Shown: piece after piece, positions 40,952 through 50,555 of the stretch | Numbering within the stretch: position 1 is the stretch's first letter | Layout: the number at the start of each line of letters is the position of its first letter | Assembly (NCBI RefSeq): GCF_900119825.1 | Contig: NZ_FPKR01000007.1 | Location: forward strand, 62,001 to 126,000 | DNA from: Chitinimonas taiwanensis DSM 18899 | GTDB taxonomy: Bacteria > Pseudomonadota > Gammaproteobacteria > Burkholderiales > Chitinimonadaceae | Reading direction: 5' to 3' | Length of the DNA: 64,000 bases | Program-made: the position numbers and the translations under genes | Notes under the pieces: generated by a model | Databases searched by the model: none | Told to the model about the DNA's origin: nothing | Seen by the model: the letters and a program-made list of their open reading frames with translations, nothing else

Positions 40952-42028
40952 ATGACCGATACCGCCCTGCCCACCCTGAATCTCAACGATAGCGTGACCC
41001 TGTGCCTGACCGGACACACCTTGCCCGGCCATGCGCCGGAGGCAGTGGCGGCGGGCCTGGCCAAGCTGCTCAAGCTGGATGAGGCGCGCGCACTCGCGCT
41101 ATTGGCAGGGCAGGAAACCGTCATCAAGCGCGCGCTGCCGCGCGAGCAGCTAGCGCGTTATCAGCAGTTGCTGGCCGACGCGGGCGCCGAGACACGCGTG
41201 CGCGAAGAGGCCGCTGTGGCCGAGGTCAGCGCGCCAGCGGCGAAGCCCGCCACCCCAGCCGTGGCCGCAACGCAGCCAAGCACGGCCAGTCAGCCCGATC
41301 CCAGCGTGGCCCCGGTGGAAACCGTCACCTGCCCGGCCTGCCAGTGCGTGCAGCCGCGCCGCACGCTATGCCGCGACTGCGGTGTGGACATGCCGCGCAT
41401 GCGTGCCGCACAAGCCGCTCCGCGCGAGGCCGAACGCGGTCCGGCCACCCAGGGTGCGCGGTCCAGTGCCGGTGCACGTCAGGCCGTGCCGCGTGAAGCG
41501 GGCGAGCGCGGCGGGCTGCCCTGGAAGCCGATAGCCGTCGGCGTGGTGCTCTGCGTGGCAGCTGCGCTGTTCTGGGTACAGCGCAGCAAGCTAACTGAAG
41601 AGCGTGTTTACGACTTCTACAACGAGGGCATGCGCGCCACCCTGAAGCGCGATCCGGATGCCCTGTGCGCGCAAATGGCCGATGATTTCCGCGGCAGCGG
41701 TTCCGCCAGCGCTGCTGGTGTTGATTTGGGTGCGCAAGAGGAAGTCAACAAGACACAGGCCTGTCATGCCATGCGTGAGCTCTACGCCAGTATCGAGAAA
41801 ATCGGTGAGGCCATGGGTGGCGAGATGCATATCCAGTACAACCGCGATATCGAGCGCATCGATATCGCCGCCGATGGCCAGTCCGCGCAGGTTCAGTATT
41901 CCTATTTCCTTGGCGTGGGTGGATCGGTCATGCAGTTCCGTGGCGAGGCGACCGAGACCGTGGTGCGAAGTGGCACCAAAATCCTGCTGCAACGCGCCGA
42001 GAGCACGGTGAATATCAGCGGCGGCTAG
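40952..42028 (+). CDS. Modular membrane protein: shared N-terminal module, zinc ribbon, one membrane helix, extracytoplasmic domain
   Basis: 358 aa. Residues about 14-85 repeat the module of the partial gene at 1-446 (LPG at 24-26, LAGQETVIKR at 51-60). A zinc ribbon follows (CPAC 127-130, CRDC 140-143), then an Arg/Ala-rich stretch, one membrane helix at about 192-210, and a C-terminal domain of 145 residues that looks like an NTF2/SnoaL-type fold (RVYDFYNEGMRATLKRDPDALCAQM, residues 218-242). Topology: ribbon inside, last domain in the periplasm. Function unknown. Confidence 0.75.
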   Translation: MTDTALPTLNLNDSVTLCLTGHTLPGHAPEAVAAGLAKLLKLDEARALALLAGQETVIKRALPREQLARYQQLLADAGAETRVREEAAVAEVSAPAAKPATPAVAATQPSTASQPDPSVAPVETVTCPACQCVQPRRTLCRDCGVDMPRMRAAQAAPREAERGPATQGARSSAGARQAVPREAGERGGLPWKPIAVGVVLCVAAALFWVQRSKLTEERVYDFYNEGMRATLKRDPDALCAQMADDFRGSGSASAAGVDLGAQEEVNKTQACHAMRELYASIEKIGEAMGGEMHIQYNRDIERIDIAADGQSAQVQYSYFLGVGGSVMQFRGEATETVVRSGTKILLQRAESTVNISGG

Positions 42029-42111
42029 CCCACTGAACAAGCGGCTGCGCTTTGACGCTGCCGAGTGGGCAGGGCTAGCATGAATCGCCCACCCACCTGG
42101 AGTTCGCTGCC

Positions 42112-42645
42112 ATGTCCCGTCTTGCCGCCTGCCTGTTTGCCCTGCCGCTGCTGGCATGGGCCGATTGTCCGCCTCTGCTCAAGCATGAATTCAAGACCCT
42201 GCAGGGCCAGCCGCTCAATCTGTGCAGCATGGCTGGCAAGCCGATTCTGGTGGTGAATACCGCCAGCAAATGTGGTTACACGCGTCAGTTCGAGACCCTG
42301 GAAGCCATGTACAAGCAGTACAAGGCCCAGGGCCTGATGGTGGTCGGTTTCCCCAGCAATGACTTCAAGCAGGAGCTGGCCAGCAATAAGGAAATTGGCG
42401 ACTTCTGCAAGCTCACCTATTTCATCGAGTTCCCGATGGCCGAGGCCAGCAGCGTGCGCGGTGAGGGTGCCAATCCCTTCTTCAAGGCCTTGGCCCAGGC
42501 CAGCGGCCAGGCGCCGAAATGGAATTTCCAGAAGTACTTGATCGCGCCGGACGGCAAGACCGTCTACCCTTTCTCTACGCCCACCGAGCCTGATGCGCCC
42601 GAGTTGCTGGCCAAGCTCAAGCCGATGTTGAAACCGACCAAGTGA
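42112..42645 (+). CDS. Exported glutathione peroxidase family protein
   Basis: 177 aa. A signal peptide (MSRLAACLFALPLLAWA) makes it periplasmic, which is less common than the cytoplasmic BtuE type. The thioredoxin-fold blocks are VVNTASKCGYTRQFETLEAMY with the peroxidatic cysteine (positions 46-66), VVGFPSNDF-x-Q-E (the usual Gln and Asn are there), and the catalytic-Trp segment PKWNFQKYLI. Reduces peroxides with thiols. Eight bases before the FAD enzyme gene. Confidence 0.88.
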   Translation: MSRLAACLFALPLLAWADCPPLLKHEFKTLQGQPLNLCSMAGKPILVVNTASKCGYTRQFETLEAMYKQYKAQGLMVVGFPSNDFKQELASNKEIGDFCKLTYFIEFPMAEASSVRGEGANPFFKALAQASGQAPKWNFQKYLIAPDGKTVYPFSTPTEPDAPELLAKLKPMLKPTK

Positions 42646-42652
42646 GGTAGTG

Positions 42653-43636
42653 ATGACGCCTTTGCATGTGCTGGATGTCGCCATCGTAGGAGCCGGCATG
42701 GCCGGGCTCAGTTGCGCGCGCGCCTTGGTGGAGGCCGGCCTGAAAGTGGCCGTGTTCGACAAGGCGCGCGGTGCGGGCGGGCGTATGGCCACCCGGCGCG
42801 GCGAGCTGGCCAGCTTCGATCATGGCGCACAGTACTTCACCGCCCGCAGCCCGGACTTTGCTGCCGCCCTGCAAAGCTGGCTTGCGGCCGGCGTGGTGGC
42901 ACCCTGGCGCGGCCGCATCGTGGCCTGGGATGGCAGCAACTTCAGCGTGGCGGGCGAGGAAGCGCGCTATGTGGGCCAGCCCGGCATGAGCGGCCTGTGC
43001 CGCCACCTCTTGGGCGAGCTCGAGTGCGCATCCCAGCACAAGCTGAGCAGCTTCGAGCGCGATGGCGCCGGCTGGCGCCTCGACTTCGACAATGGTGAAA
43101 CCGCCGCCTGCCGCAAGCTGGTGCTGGCCCTGCCCGCGCCGCAGGCGGCTGCCCTGCTGGAAGGGCAGCCGGATCTGCAGGCGCAGGCAGCCGGTGTGGT
43201 GATGAGCCCTTGCTGGGCCGGCATGCTGCGCTTTGCCGACCCGCTGGCGCTTGCGTTTGATGGCTGCTTCGTCAACCAGGGGCCGCTCAGCTGGGTGGCA
43301 CGCAATAACAGCAAGCCCGGCCGCCCCAAGGGCGAGGCCTGGCTCTTGCATGCCAGCAGCGCCTGGTCGCAAGCGCATGTGAAAGATAAGGAAGATCAGG
43401 TTGGCCGTGCACTGCTGGCCGCCTTTGCCGAGCTGAGCGGCCTCACGCTTGATGCGCAGGAAGTCAGCACCCACCGCTGGCTGTATGCGCAGGCCGAAGC
43501 ACCGCTCGAGGTTGGCTGTCTGTTCGATGCCAAGGCCGGCATCGGCCTGGCCGGCGACTGGCTGAATGGCTCGCGCGTCGAGGGCGCCTGGGATTCGGGC
43601 CGCCAGCTGGCTGCCAAGATCATCGCCGCATCCTAG
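42653..43636 (+). CDS. FAD-dependent amine-oxidase/renalase-like protein
   Basis: 327 aa from ATG 42653 (GTG 42650 is adjacent) with GAGG upstream. The N-terminal dinucleotide fold VAIVGAGMAGLSCARAL and the second motif VFDKARGAGGRMATRR fix FAD binding; FDHGAQYFTARSP is typical of the bacterial renalase-like group. The C terminus has GIGLAGDWLNGSRVEGAWDSG, positions 302-322, the usual FAD-contact end. Bacterial renalases oxidise faulty NAD(P)H isomers; whether this one does is inferred from likeness. It follows the peroxidase gene closely. Confidence 0.82.
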   Translation: MTPLHVLDVAIVGAGMAGLSCARALVEAGLKVAVFDKARGAGGRMATRRGELASFDHGAQYFTARSPDFAAALQSWLAAGVVAPWRGRIVAWDGSNFSVAGEEARYVGQPGMSGLCRHLLGELECASQHKLSSFERDGAGWRLDFDNGETAACRKLVLALPAPQAAALLEGQPDLQAQAAGVVMSPCWAGMLRFADPLALAFDGCFVNQGPLSWVARNNSKPGRPKGEAWLLHASSAWSQAHVKDKEDQVGRALLAAFAELSGLTLDAQEVSTHRWLYAQAEAPLEVGCLFDAKAGIGLAGDWLNGSRVEGAWDSGRQLAAKIIAAS

Positions 43637-43650
43637 TGCCGGGAGTTGTC

Positions 43651-44118
43651 ATGCCGTTTGCCCATCGTTCTGCAACCCCGATTCCGCCTAGCGCGCTGTG
43701 GTTTGGCGCAGCCGGACTGATTCCCTTCTATGCCTGCCTGCTGGTGGCGGCGCTTGATCTGACCCATCACCCGCTGATCGCCCTGAATGCGCTCAGCATC
43801 TATGCTGCACTGATCCTCACCTTCACCGGCGCAATCTGGTGGGGGCTGGCGGTGCTGGCACCGGCGGGCAAGCCGGTCGGGCGCCTGTATGGTCTGTCCA
43901 CCGTGGCGGCGCTGCTGGCCTGGGTGGCGCTGCTGCTGCCCACCAGCAAGGGCCTGGCGCTGCTGATGGCCGGCTTCATGGCGCAAAGCCTGGCCGATTA
44001 CGGCCTCAGTTTCCGCCACCCCGATGTGTTTCCGCACTGGCTGTTGCGCCTGCGGCGCGGCCTGACCATCGGCGTGCTGATCGCCCTGGTGCTGGCCTCG
44101 GCCCTGCTGCCGCGCTAG
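43651..44118 (+). CDS. DUF3429 integral membrane protein
   Basis: 155 aa from ATG 43651 with GGGAG upstream. Five hydrophobic segments (about 17-37, 46-70, 79-98, 104-122 and 136-154). The pattern PSALWFGAAGLIPFYACLL and AALILTFTGAIWWGLA is typical of DUF3429. Function unknown. Likely the last gene of a three-gene unit with the peroxidase and the FAD enzyme; convergent with the next gene, with one base between stop codons. Confidence 0.82.
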   Translation: MPFAHRSATPIPPSALWFGAAGLIPFYACLLVAALDLTHHPLIALNALSIYAALILTFTGAIWWGLAVLAPAGKPVGRLYGLSTVAALLAWVALLLPTSKGLALLMAGFMAQSLADYGLSFRHPDVFPHWLLRLRRGLTIGVLIALVLASALLPR

Positions 44119-44119
44119 C

Positions 44120-44671
44120 TCAGGGCTGGGCGAGTTTCGCGCTCAGCTCGGCCTGCATGGCGGCAATGCGGCGGCGTTTCTCTTCCACCTGGGCTATCTC
44201 GGCCGGCGCAATGCCGCCCTCGGCCCGTGCGCGCGCGAGGTCGGCGTCGAGGCGCGCCAGGGCCGGGCCGGCCGCGTGCACATAGTTCTGCCATAGGCGG
44301 CGCTGCTGGCGTTGCTCGTAAGCGGCATAACGAGCCGGGTCGGCGATTTCCCAGGCACTGGCCGCCTCGCCCGGCTCGGCATCGCGCAGCAGTGGTGGTT
44401 GGCGCGGGTCGCCCAGGCGGCGTGCCTCGTCCAGGCTGTGGGCGGCCGGCACGCTGGCTGCCAGTGGCAGTAACGGGCTGTCGATGTGTGCGGTGGGCTT
44501 GGCGACAGGGGGTGCCGCGGGCTGCGGTGGCCAGCGATCGGTGGTGCTGGGCCTGCTTGCCTTGGCCGACTGGGACTTGGGCGCAGCAGCCACTTCGGGT
44601 GCCGGCCAGTACAGATAGGCCGCCCCCAGCCCGATCAGCAGCGCAGCCAGCATGAAGTAACGGCCTGGCAT
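44120..44671 (-). CDS. Membrane-anchored hypothetical protein, third gene of a phospholipase-PPIase operon
   Basis: 183 aa. One N-terminal hydrophobic helix (about 6-23), a Pro/Ala/Ser-rich linker (about 25-85) and a charged helical C-terminal half (about 100-180). No family recognised. The layout (anchor, flexible linker, helical body) recalls steric foldases of secreted lipases, but it is only half their size. It begins 3 bases after the PPIase stop. A chaperone role for the exported phospholipase-like protein is a guess. Confidence 0.6.
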   Translation of the reverse strand: MPGRYFMLAALLIGLGAAYLYWPAPEVAAAPKSQSAKASRPSTTDRWPPQPAAPPVAKPTAHIDSPLLPLAASVPAAHSLDEARRLGDPRQPPLLRDAEPGEAASAWEIADPARYAAYEQRQQRRLWQNYVHAAGPALARLDADLARARAEGGIAPAEIAQVEEKRRRIAAMQAELSAKLAQP

Positions 44672-44674
44672 CGC

Positions 44675-46027
44675 TCACACCCCCTGCAGCTCAGCACGGC
44701 CAAAGCCCAGTGCGGCCGGGTTCAGTTCAATATCGGCCTGCCGGTACAGGCGTGCGCGCAGGGCCTGGAACTGGGCGGCGGCCTTCTCGCGCGCCAGGGC
44801 CTGGCGGGCCTGGTAGCGCACACCCTCGCTGTCCAGCGGCTGCAGGCCCAGCTCGCGCGCCTCCACCAGCACGATCTCCCAGTCCGAGCGTCCATCCGGC
44901 CCGGGTGGGCTGCGCACCGGGCGCGAGGGCTGGCCGCTGGGCAGGGCAAAGGCCAGTTGCTGCAGCCAAGCAGCCTGTCCTGGCTGCACGGCCAGCCAGC
45001 CCAGCTGGCCACCGCTGGCTGCATCCTCGCTCTGCGACAGCTGGCGCGCCACGCTGGCGAACGCTTCGCCGCGGGCGAGCCGTGCGCTGGCCTGGTCGGC
45101 GCAGGCCTGGTCCGGGCAGCGGATATGCCGGGCGCGCACCCGCGTCACCTGCTGGAAGTCGGCGCGATGCTGGCGATAATAGCGGCGGATCTCGGCGGCA
45201 CTCACGCTGGCGGCCAGCGCCTTCAGGTGTGCGCTGTCGTAATGCATATCGGCCTCCAGCCCAAGCAATTGCAGCAGGGCACCGCGTCGGTCGCGGTCGA
45301 GCAGCACCTGGCGCAAAGCGCCCAGCTCGGCCGGGCTGAGTTTGCCGGCCTCGACCACCCAATCGACGCTATAGCGGCCGGCCAAGAGCTGCATGGCCTG
45401 CTGGGCGAGATAGTCGACATCTCCGGCGCGCAGGCGCGCGCGACCTTGCACATTCTGGGCCTGCCACAGCTCGGCCAGGCGTAGCTGGCCGGCACCGCTG
45501 CCGGGCAGGCGGTAATCGAGCAGCACCCAGTCCTGCGCACGTGCGAGCTGGGCGGCGCTCAGGCTATCATCCAGCTGCACGCGCTCGCCCTGGCCGAGCA
45601 GGGCGAGCAGCGCATCGGCCTGCGGCAGGCGGCGCGCCTGCACCAGCTGGGCCAGCCCGCCGCGCGCCGCCAGGCTCGCTTCCAGCTCGGCGCGATAACG
45701 CTGGCGCAGCAGCGCCTGCAGCTGCTGCTCGAGCGCCACCTCGCGCGTGAAGGCAACGCGGGTATTGGGAAACAGCGCCGCATCGCCGTACTGGGCGCGC
45801 GCATGCTCGCCGAGCAGGCGGTTGTCGATCAGCGAGGCCAGCACCTTGCTCAGCGGCGGCGTGGCGCTGGGCTCGGCCGCGCTGGCCTGTAACAGCTGCA
45901 GCAGCCTGAGGCTGACCGGCTGGCCGTCGATGCGCGCCGCCAGGCCCGGCGTGCTCAGACTATCGCGGCTGGCGGCCTGGGCGGCCAGGCCCAGGACCAG
46001 CAGCAGGCTCAGGCCCAGCCACCTCAT
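44675..46027 (-). CDS. Periplasmic peptidyl-prolyl isomerase (parvulin/SurA-like)
   Basis: 450 aa with a signal peptide (LGLSLLLVLGLAAQAAS). The long helical N-terminal part resembles the SurA/PpiD chaperone core. A PPIC-type domain lies at about 285-380 (RVRARHIRCPDQACADQA, GEAFASVARQLSQSEDAASGG-type core at about 313-333, LGWLAVQPG). It carries an unusual insertion with two cysteines (CPDQAC) that could form a disulfide. The start codon overlaps the stop of the phospholipase-like gene (ATGA), so folding of that protein is a likely task. Confidence 0.78.
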   Translation of the reverse strand: MRWLGLSLLLVLGLAAQAASRDSLSTPGLAARIDGQPVSLRLLQLLQASAAEPSATPPLSKVLASLIDNRLLGEHARAQYGDAALFPNTRVAFTREVALEQQLQALLRQRYRAELEASLAARGGLAQLVQARRLPQADALLALLGQGERVQLDDSLSAAQLARAQDWVLLDYRLPGSGAGQLRLAELWQAQNVQGRARLRAGDVDYLAQQAMQLLAGRYSVDWVVEAGKLSPAELGALRQVLLDRDRRGALLQLLGLEADMHYDSAHLKALAASVSAAEIRRYYRQHRADFQQVTRVRARHIRCPDQACADQASARLARGEAFASVARQLSQSEDAASGGQLGWLAVQPGQAAWLQQLAFALPSGQPSRPVRSPPGPDGRSDWEIVLVEARELGLQPLDSEGVRYQARQALAREKAAAQFQALRARLYRQADIELNPAALGFGRAELQGV

Positions 46028-47040
46028 AGCCGCTCTGCCGCGCGATTCAGAATGTGCACGACCATGGCGATCGCATGCGGAATCACGATCTTGCCCACGC
46101 TCTTGCGGCTGGCATGGTCGGTGGCGGACAGCACGGCGCCGCCGCGCGCATAGGACAGCGCCCCGCCCTGGGTCAGCAGCGGGCGGATATCCACCGCATC
46201 GGCTGCCAGCGGGGTGAAGCTGGCCAGGGCGTTGCGCACCAGGGCCGGGTCGTTCAGCTGCTCGCTATCGTAGTAATCCTTGACCCAGCTCTCCCAGCCC
46301 GCATGGTTGAGTGCCGAGGTGGTCCAGGTATGGTGCGGCTGCAAGAGGTCGGTGGTGTGCATGACAAAGCCGAGCGACTGCGCGGTCGGGCGGCTGAGGA
46401 ACTGCTGGAACCAGTACTGGCCGAGATGATCGATGGGCTGGAAGGGGATCTTCTCGAAGTCGGCATACATGGCCGGGGTCGAGTGGCCGCCCAGGCGGTA
46501 ATTGGCCTCGGTCAGCCCATAGCTGTTGTACTTGCTACCATCGCCGAACCAGCCCTTCATGCCGCCCTTGCCGTCGTCGAGATGGTCGCCATACAGCCAG
46601 CTGGCGGCCAGATTGTCGATATCGCCCCATACGGTCAGCTTCTGGTAGTTGTAGCCGCCCAGGTCGTTGCCATGCGCATCGGGGCCGGCGGTGTGGTTCT
46701 GGAAATGCCAGTAGGTGGTGTATTTGACGATGCTGGCCCCGGCACCCCATACCGGTGCCTGCTGGCAATCGCCGGTGCTGGCGCCGCATAGATAGGTATC
46801 GGCGAAGTCGTCCACATCGTAGGCGCCCTGGCCCAGCGCGGCGGCGAACTGCTCGATGCTATAGCCGGCCCGCGTGGCGCCGGCCAGCAGCTTGGCGTAA
46901 TTGGTACTGGCCGGGTTAGCCTGCATATAGCCGACCGCATCGAGCACGATGCGGCGGTGGGTTTCCTGGGTAAAGGCTTGCGCCGGGGCGATCAGGCCCA
47001 GCGCCAGTAGCGCGCCGGACAGCAGGGTAGTCAAATGCAT
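46024..47040 (-). CDS. Secreted zinc-dependent phospholipase C/S1-P1 nuclease-like protein
   Basis: 338 aa from ATG 47040, the start of a signal peptide (LLSGALLALGLIAPAQA). The mature protein begins with FTQETHRRIVLDAVGYM, where H28 is the first expected zinc ligand. Further metal-binding patterns are YDVDDFADTY, TYWHFQNHTAG, GDHLDDGKGG and the hallmark LGFVMHTTDLLQPHHTW (H-x3-D-x4-H). The helical fold and ligand order fit the PlcC/P1-nuclease superfamily, though I cannot decide between lipid and nucleic acid as substrate. First gene of a three-gene unit. Confidence 0.78.
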   Translation of the reverse strand: MHLTTLLSGALLALGLIAPAQAFTQETHRRIVLDAVGYMQANPASTNYAKLLAGATRAGYSIEQFAAALGQGAYDVDDFADTYLCGASTGDCQQAPVWGAGASIVKYTTYWHFQNHTAGPDAHGNDLGGYNYQKLTVWGDIDNLAASWLYGDHLDDGKGGMKGWFGDGSKYNSYGLTEANYRLGGHSTPAMYADFEKIPFQPIDHLGQYWFQQFLSRPTAQSLGFVMHTTDLLQPHHTWTTSALNHAGWESWVKDYYDSEQLNDPALVRNALASFTPLAADAVDIRPLLTQGGALSYARGGAVLSATDHASRKSVGKIVIPHAIAMVVHILNRAAERL

Positions 47041-47133
47041 AAGCAGGGCTCCACATCGTCGATACCGGCAGGGCCGGGGAAGTACGATTGTGGTCAGCCG
47101 CCATTGCGCTGCCATGACGATTGCATGACGCGC

Positions 47134-48298
47134 TCAGGCCGACCCCGCCTCCCCCAGCAGGCTGGCGATGCTGGCCGGGCTCAGGCCTGCCTCGCGCAGG
47201 ATGGCGGCACTGTCGGCACCCAGTGCACCACCTGCCTGTTTATAGACGGCTTGCGCGCGAGAGAAACGAATCGGTTGCGCGGGCTGTTGCAACTCGCCCG
47301 CTGCGCTGGGTACGGCTACCACCCAGCCGCGTGCGCGCGCCAGCTCGCTGTCCAGCGCCTCGGGCAGGCTCAGCACCAGCTCCACGCAGGCATCCCGCTG
47401 TGCGAACACGCCACGCCAGTAATCGCCGCTTTCCTCGCCCAGCCGCGCAGCCAGGGCCTGCTTGGCTGCAGCCGGGTCGTGCGCGAACTGGGCCAGCAGC
47501 TGCGGCTGGCCAATGCCCTCGCACAGCGCGGCCAGAAAGGCCGGCTCCAGGCTGCCCACCGCCAGCCAGCGCCCATCGCGGCAGCGGTAGTAGTCGTAGT
47601 GGCTGCCACCGTTCAGCAAACCCTGCTCGGCTGCGATATCGGCACCCGCCAGGGCGGCGCTGGCGGCCAGCGCATTCAGATGGAATGCGCAGTCGCTCAT
47701 GCTGATATCGATCTCTTGACCCCGCCCATCGCGCACGCGCTGTTGCAGCGCGGCCAGGATGCCGACCACCGCATGCAAGGAGCCGCCGGCCACGTCGGCC
47801 AGTTGCACGCCCAGCGCAGGCGGGCCGGCCTCACGCCGCCCGCTGCCGGCCGCCAGACCGCTCAGGGCCAGGTAGTTGATGTCATGCCCGGCGCGCTCGC
47901 GCAGCGGGCCATCCTGGCCGTAGCCGGTAATTGAGCAATAAATGAGGCGCGGGTTCAGCTCGGCCAGCTCGGCATAAGCCAGCCCCAGACGCGCCATCAC
48001 GCCAGGGCGGAACTGCTCGACCAGCACATCTGCCCCGCGCACCAGCGCCAGCACCGCCTCGCGTGCGCCGGGGGCTTTCAGGTCGAGCGCCAGGCTTTCC
48101 TTATTGCGGTTCAGATAGGCATGGGCGGCCGATACACCATGCTGGAAGGGTGGCGTGTGGCGGATCAGATCGGGCCGGCTGGGTGCTTCGATGCGGATGA
48201 CCCGCGCGCCGAGGTCGGCCAGCAAGCGGGTGGCGAAGGGGCCAGGCAGCAGGGGCGAGAAATCCAGCACGGTCAGGCCGTGCAGCGGGCTGGGCATG
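47134..48298 (-). CDS. Alpha-methylacyl-CoA racemase-like CoA-transferase family protein
   Basis: 387 aa from ATG 48298 (MPSPLHGLTVLDFSPLLPGP); the frame is open further upstream to 48765 without coding character. The family III fold is clear, and the racemase-specific segment AGHDINYLALSG with the catalytic His and the following QLADVAGGS with the catalytic Asp indicate AMACR rather than a CoA-transferase. It would invert 2-methyl branched acyl-CoA for beta-oxidation. No partner genes are next to it. Confidence 0.85.
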
Positions 48299-48435
48299 GT
48301 GAGACTCGAGCAAGAGGGAGCGGGCACGATAAAGCATGCGCGTCGCCTGGCGGAAAGCCCGCGGCCACGGCCGGCAGAAAAGCGACACTTGGCCTGATGT
48401 TGCATTGCAACTAAAACGGGAGAGCGGTCATTTAG

Positions 48436-48449
48436 CTGATATGCATCAA
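48436..48449. promoter_or_regulatory. FNR/Anr-like box upstream of the chemoreceptor pair
   Basis: CTGAT-ATGC-ATCAA matches the FNR consensus TTGAT-N4-ATCAA at nine of ten positions, and lies in a longer palindrome (AGCTGAT/ATCAAGCT). It is 114 bases before the first chemoreceptor start. Confidence 0.5.
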
Positions 48450-48562
48450 GCTCTTGCGCGCCAAACCGGTCCATACTGATCTGGCCGTATTGCACACACC
48501 CAGAACTCGTCCACCCAGGCTGGCTGCCGGGGCAGGGCGGAGCGATTTGCAGGAGGATTTCC

Positions 48563-50542
48563 ATGCTCAATCTGTCTTCCATCAGCGTGCGCAGCAAGCT
48601 TGCCCTGCTGGTGGCGATTCCCCTGCTGGCCCTATTGCTGGCCGCCAGCCTGCTGGTGCTGGATGGCTGGCGCACCGCCAGTGCCATGCGCAGCACGCTG
48701 GCACTGACCGAGTTGCTCGCCCACACCAGCAATCTGGCCCTGACCCTGCAGGCCGAGCGCGGCACCAGTGCGGGCTTTCTGGCTGGCGGCGATGCCGCAC
48801 CGGTACGCGCAGCGCGCGAGAAGACCGATGCCGCGCGCCAGACGCTGAATGACTATGTGCAGGGCAGCAGCCTGCCGGACGGGGTGAGCAGCGCCCTGCA
48901 CGAGGCGGAACAGGCGCTGGCCGGCCTGGCCGCGCTGCGCGCCGAGGTGGATGGCAAGGCGGTGCCGCCGGCCAGCAGCTTCGACCGCTACAGCGCCTGG
49001 GTGGCGGCCTCGGTGCAGCTGGCGCAGACGATTGCCCGTGATACCGAACAGGCCGAGGTCATGCGCAGCGAGCAGTCGCTGGTGGCCCTGCTGTGCCTGA
49101 TGGAACAGTCGGCGCGTGAACGCGGCCTCTTGAACGCCGTGTTTACCGCCGACCAGTTTACCGGCGGCAGCCTGGCCCGCGTGCAGGCGGCGCTGGGTGT
49201 GCAGCAAAGCTGCGAGCAGCAGTTCCTCGCTCTGGCCGACCTGGCCACCGTGGCCGAATACCGCCAACAGGGCCAGGGCGCCGTTTTCGCCGAAACCGCG
49301 CGCCTGCGCGAGCTGGCGCTGGGCAAGGCCGCCGAGGGCGGCTTTGGCGTGGCGCCCAAGCAATGGTTTGCCACCGCCAGCGAACGCCTGGATGGCTTGC
49401 GCACGGTGCGCGACGGGCAGCTGGCGCGCATACGTGCGCTGGCGCAGGCCAGTGAGTCGAGCGCCAGCCAGGTGCTGGCCTGGAGCCTGGGGCTGACCGC
49501 GGCCGTGCTGGCGCTGACCATTGTGCTGGCCTGGCGCATTGCGCGTGCGATTGCCGTGCCGGTCGCACAGATCGAGAGCCTGATGGGACGGCTGCGTGAC
49601 AGCCTCGATTTGTCGCTGCGCGCCAATATCGCCGGCAAGGATGAGGTGGCCCGTATCGGCCATGCCTTCAATGCCCTGGTCGATACGCTGAATACGACTG
49701 TGCGCGAGGTCGAGCATTGCGCGGGGGCGGTATCGAGCGCGTCCGGCTCGCTGGCTGATACCACCGAGCAGGTGTCGGCCGCCACGCAAAGCCAGTCCGA
49801 TTCGGTCAATGGCATCGCCGCCTCGGTCGAACAGGTCACGGTCAGCATCGCCACCATGGCCGCGGCCAGCCAGGACAGCGAGCTGAAGGCGAATGATGCG
49901 CAGCAGAGCTCGGCGCGCGGGCGCGAGATCGCCAATGCGGCGGCGGAGACCATGCAGCGGGTCGACGACACGGTGGGCGTGGCGGCCGACACCATCAGCC
50001 AGCTTGCCCAGCGCTCGGCCACCATCGATGGCATTGTCGGCACCATCCGCGAGATTGCCGACCAGACCAATCTGCTGGCCCTGAATGCGGCCATCGAGGC
50101 CGCGCGTGCCGGCGAAACCGGGCGCGGCTTTGCCGTAGTGGCGGACGAGGTGCGCAAGCTGGCCGAGCGGGCTGGCAGCGCCACGCGCGACATCAGCCAG
50201 CTGGTGGCCGCCATCCGCAGCGATACCGAGGCGGCCAGCCAGGCCATGCAGGAATCCAGCCAGCGCATGGAGCAGGGCGTGGGCTTGGTGCGCGAAGCCT
50301 CGGCCGCGCTCGGGCAGATCCATGCCGGCACGGCTGGCGCGATGGGCGCGGCACGCGAGATTGCCGTGGCGATGAATGAGCAGAAGGCGGCCAGCGAGAT
50401 GGTGGCCCAGCAGATCGAGCGTATTGCGCAGATGACCGAGCAGAACAGCCGCGCGGTGTTCCAGACCGCCGAACTGGCTCAGGACCTGAACCAGTTGTCG
50501 GGGCAGCTGGCGCGCATCGTCGGGCGCTTCCGCCTGGCCTGA
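48563..50542 (+). CDS. Methyl-accepting chemotaxis protein with nitrate/nitrite-sensing (NIT) domain, copy 1
   Basis: 659 aa with AGGAGG upstream. Membrane helices at about 13-35 and 312-332 enclose an all-helical periplasmic NIT domain (about 50-300, with [18 protein letters not shown] and the repeated [20 protein letters not shown]-like stretch at about 188-207). HAMP at about 335-385. The signalling hairpin tip [19 protein letters not shown] and [15 protein letters not shown] is intact. No C-terminal CheR-binding pentapeptide. It probably reports nitrate or nitrite to the flagellar or pilus system. 13 bases before a second receptor of the same type. Confidence 0.88.
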   Translation: MLNLSSISVRSKLALLVAIPLLALLLAASLLVLDGWRTASAMRSTLALTELLAHTSNLALTLQAERGTSAGFLAGGDAAPVRAAREKTDAARQTLNDYVQGSSLPDGVSSALHEAEQALAGLAALRAEVDGKAVPPASSFDRYSAWVAASVQLAQTIARDTEQAEVMRSEQSLVALLCLMEQSARERGLLNAVFTADQFTGGSLARVQAALGVQQSCEQQFLALADLATVAEYRQQGQGAVFAETARLRELALGKAAEGGFGVAPKQWFATASERLDGLRTVRDGQLARIRALAQASESSASQVLAWSLGLTAAVLALTIVLAWRIARAIAVPVAQIESLMGRLRDSLDLSLRANIAGKDEVARIGHAFNALVDTLNTTVREVEHCAGAVSSASGSLADTTEQVSAATQSQSDSVNGIAASVEQVTVSIATMAAASQDSELKANDAQQSSARGREIANAAAETMQRVDDTVGVAADTISQLAQRSATIDGIVGTIREIADQTNLLALNAAIEAARAGETGRGFAVVADEVRKLAERAGSATRDISQLVAAIRSDTEAASQAMQESSQRMEQGVGLVREASAALGQIHAGTAGAMGAAREIAVAMNEQKAASEMVAQQIERIAQMTEQNSRAVFQTAELAQDLNQLSGQLARIVGRFRLA

Positions 50543-50555
50543 GCACGGGAAAACC

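Noticed and set aside
48299-48765. N-terminal extension of the racemase-like frame up to 48765
   Set aside because: It crosses the promoter of the chemoreceptor gene and its start; the family N terminus begins at 48298.
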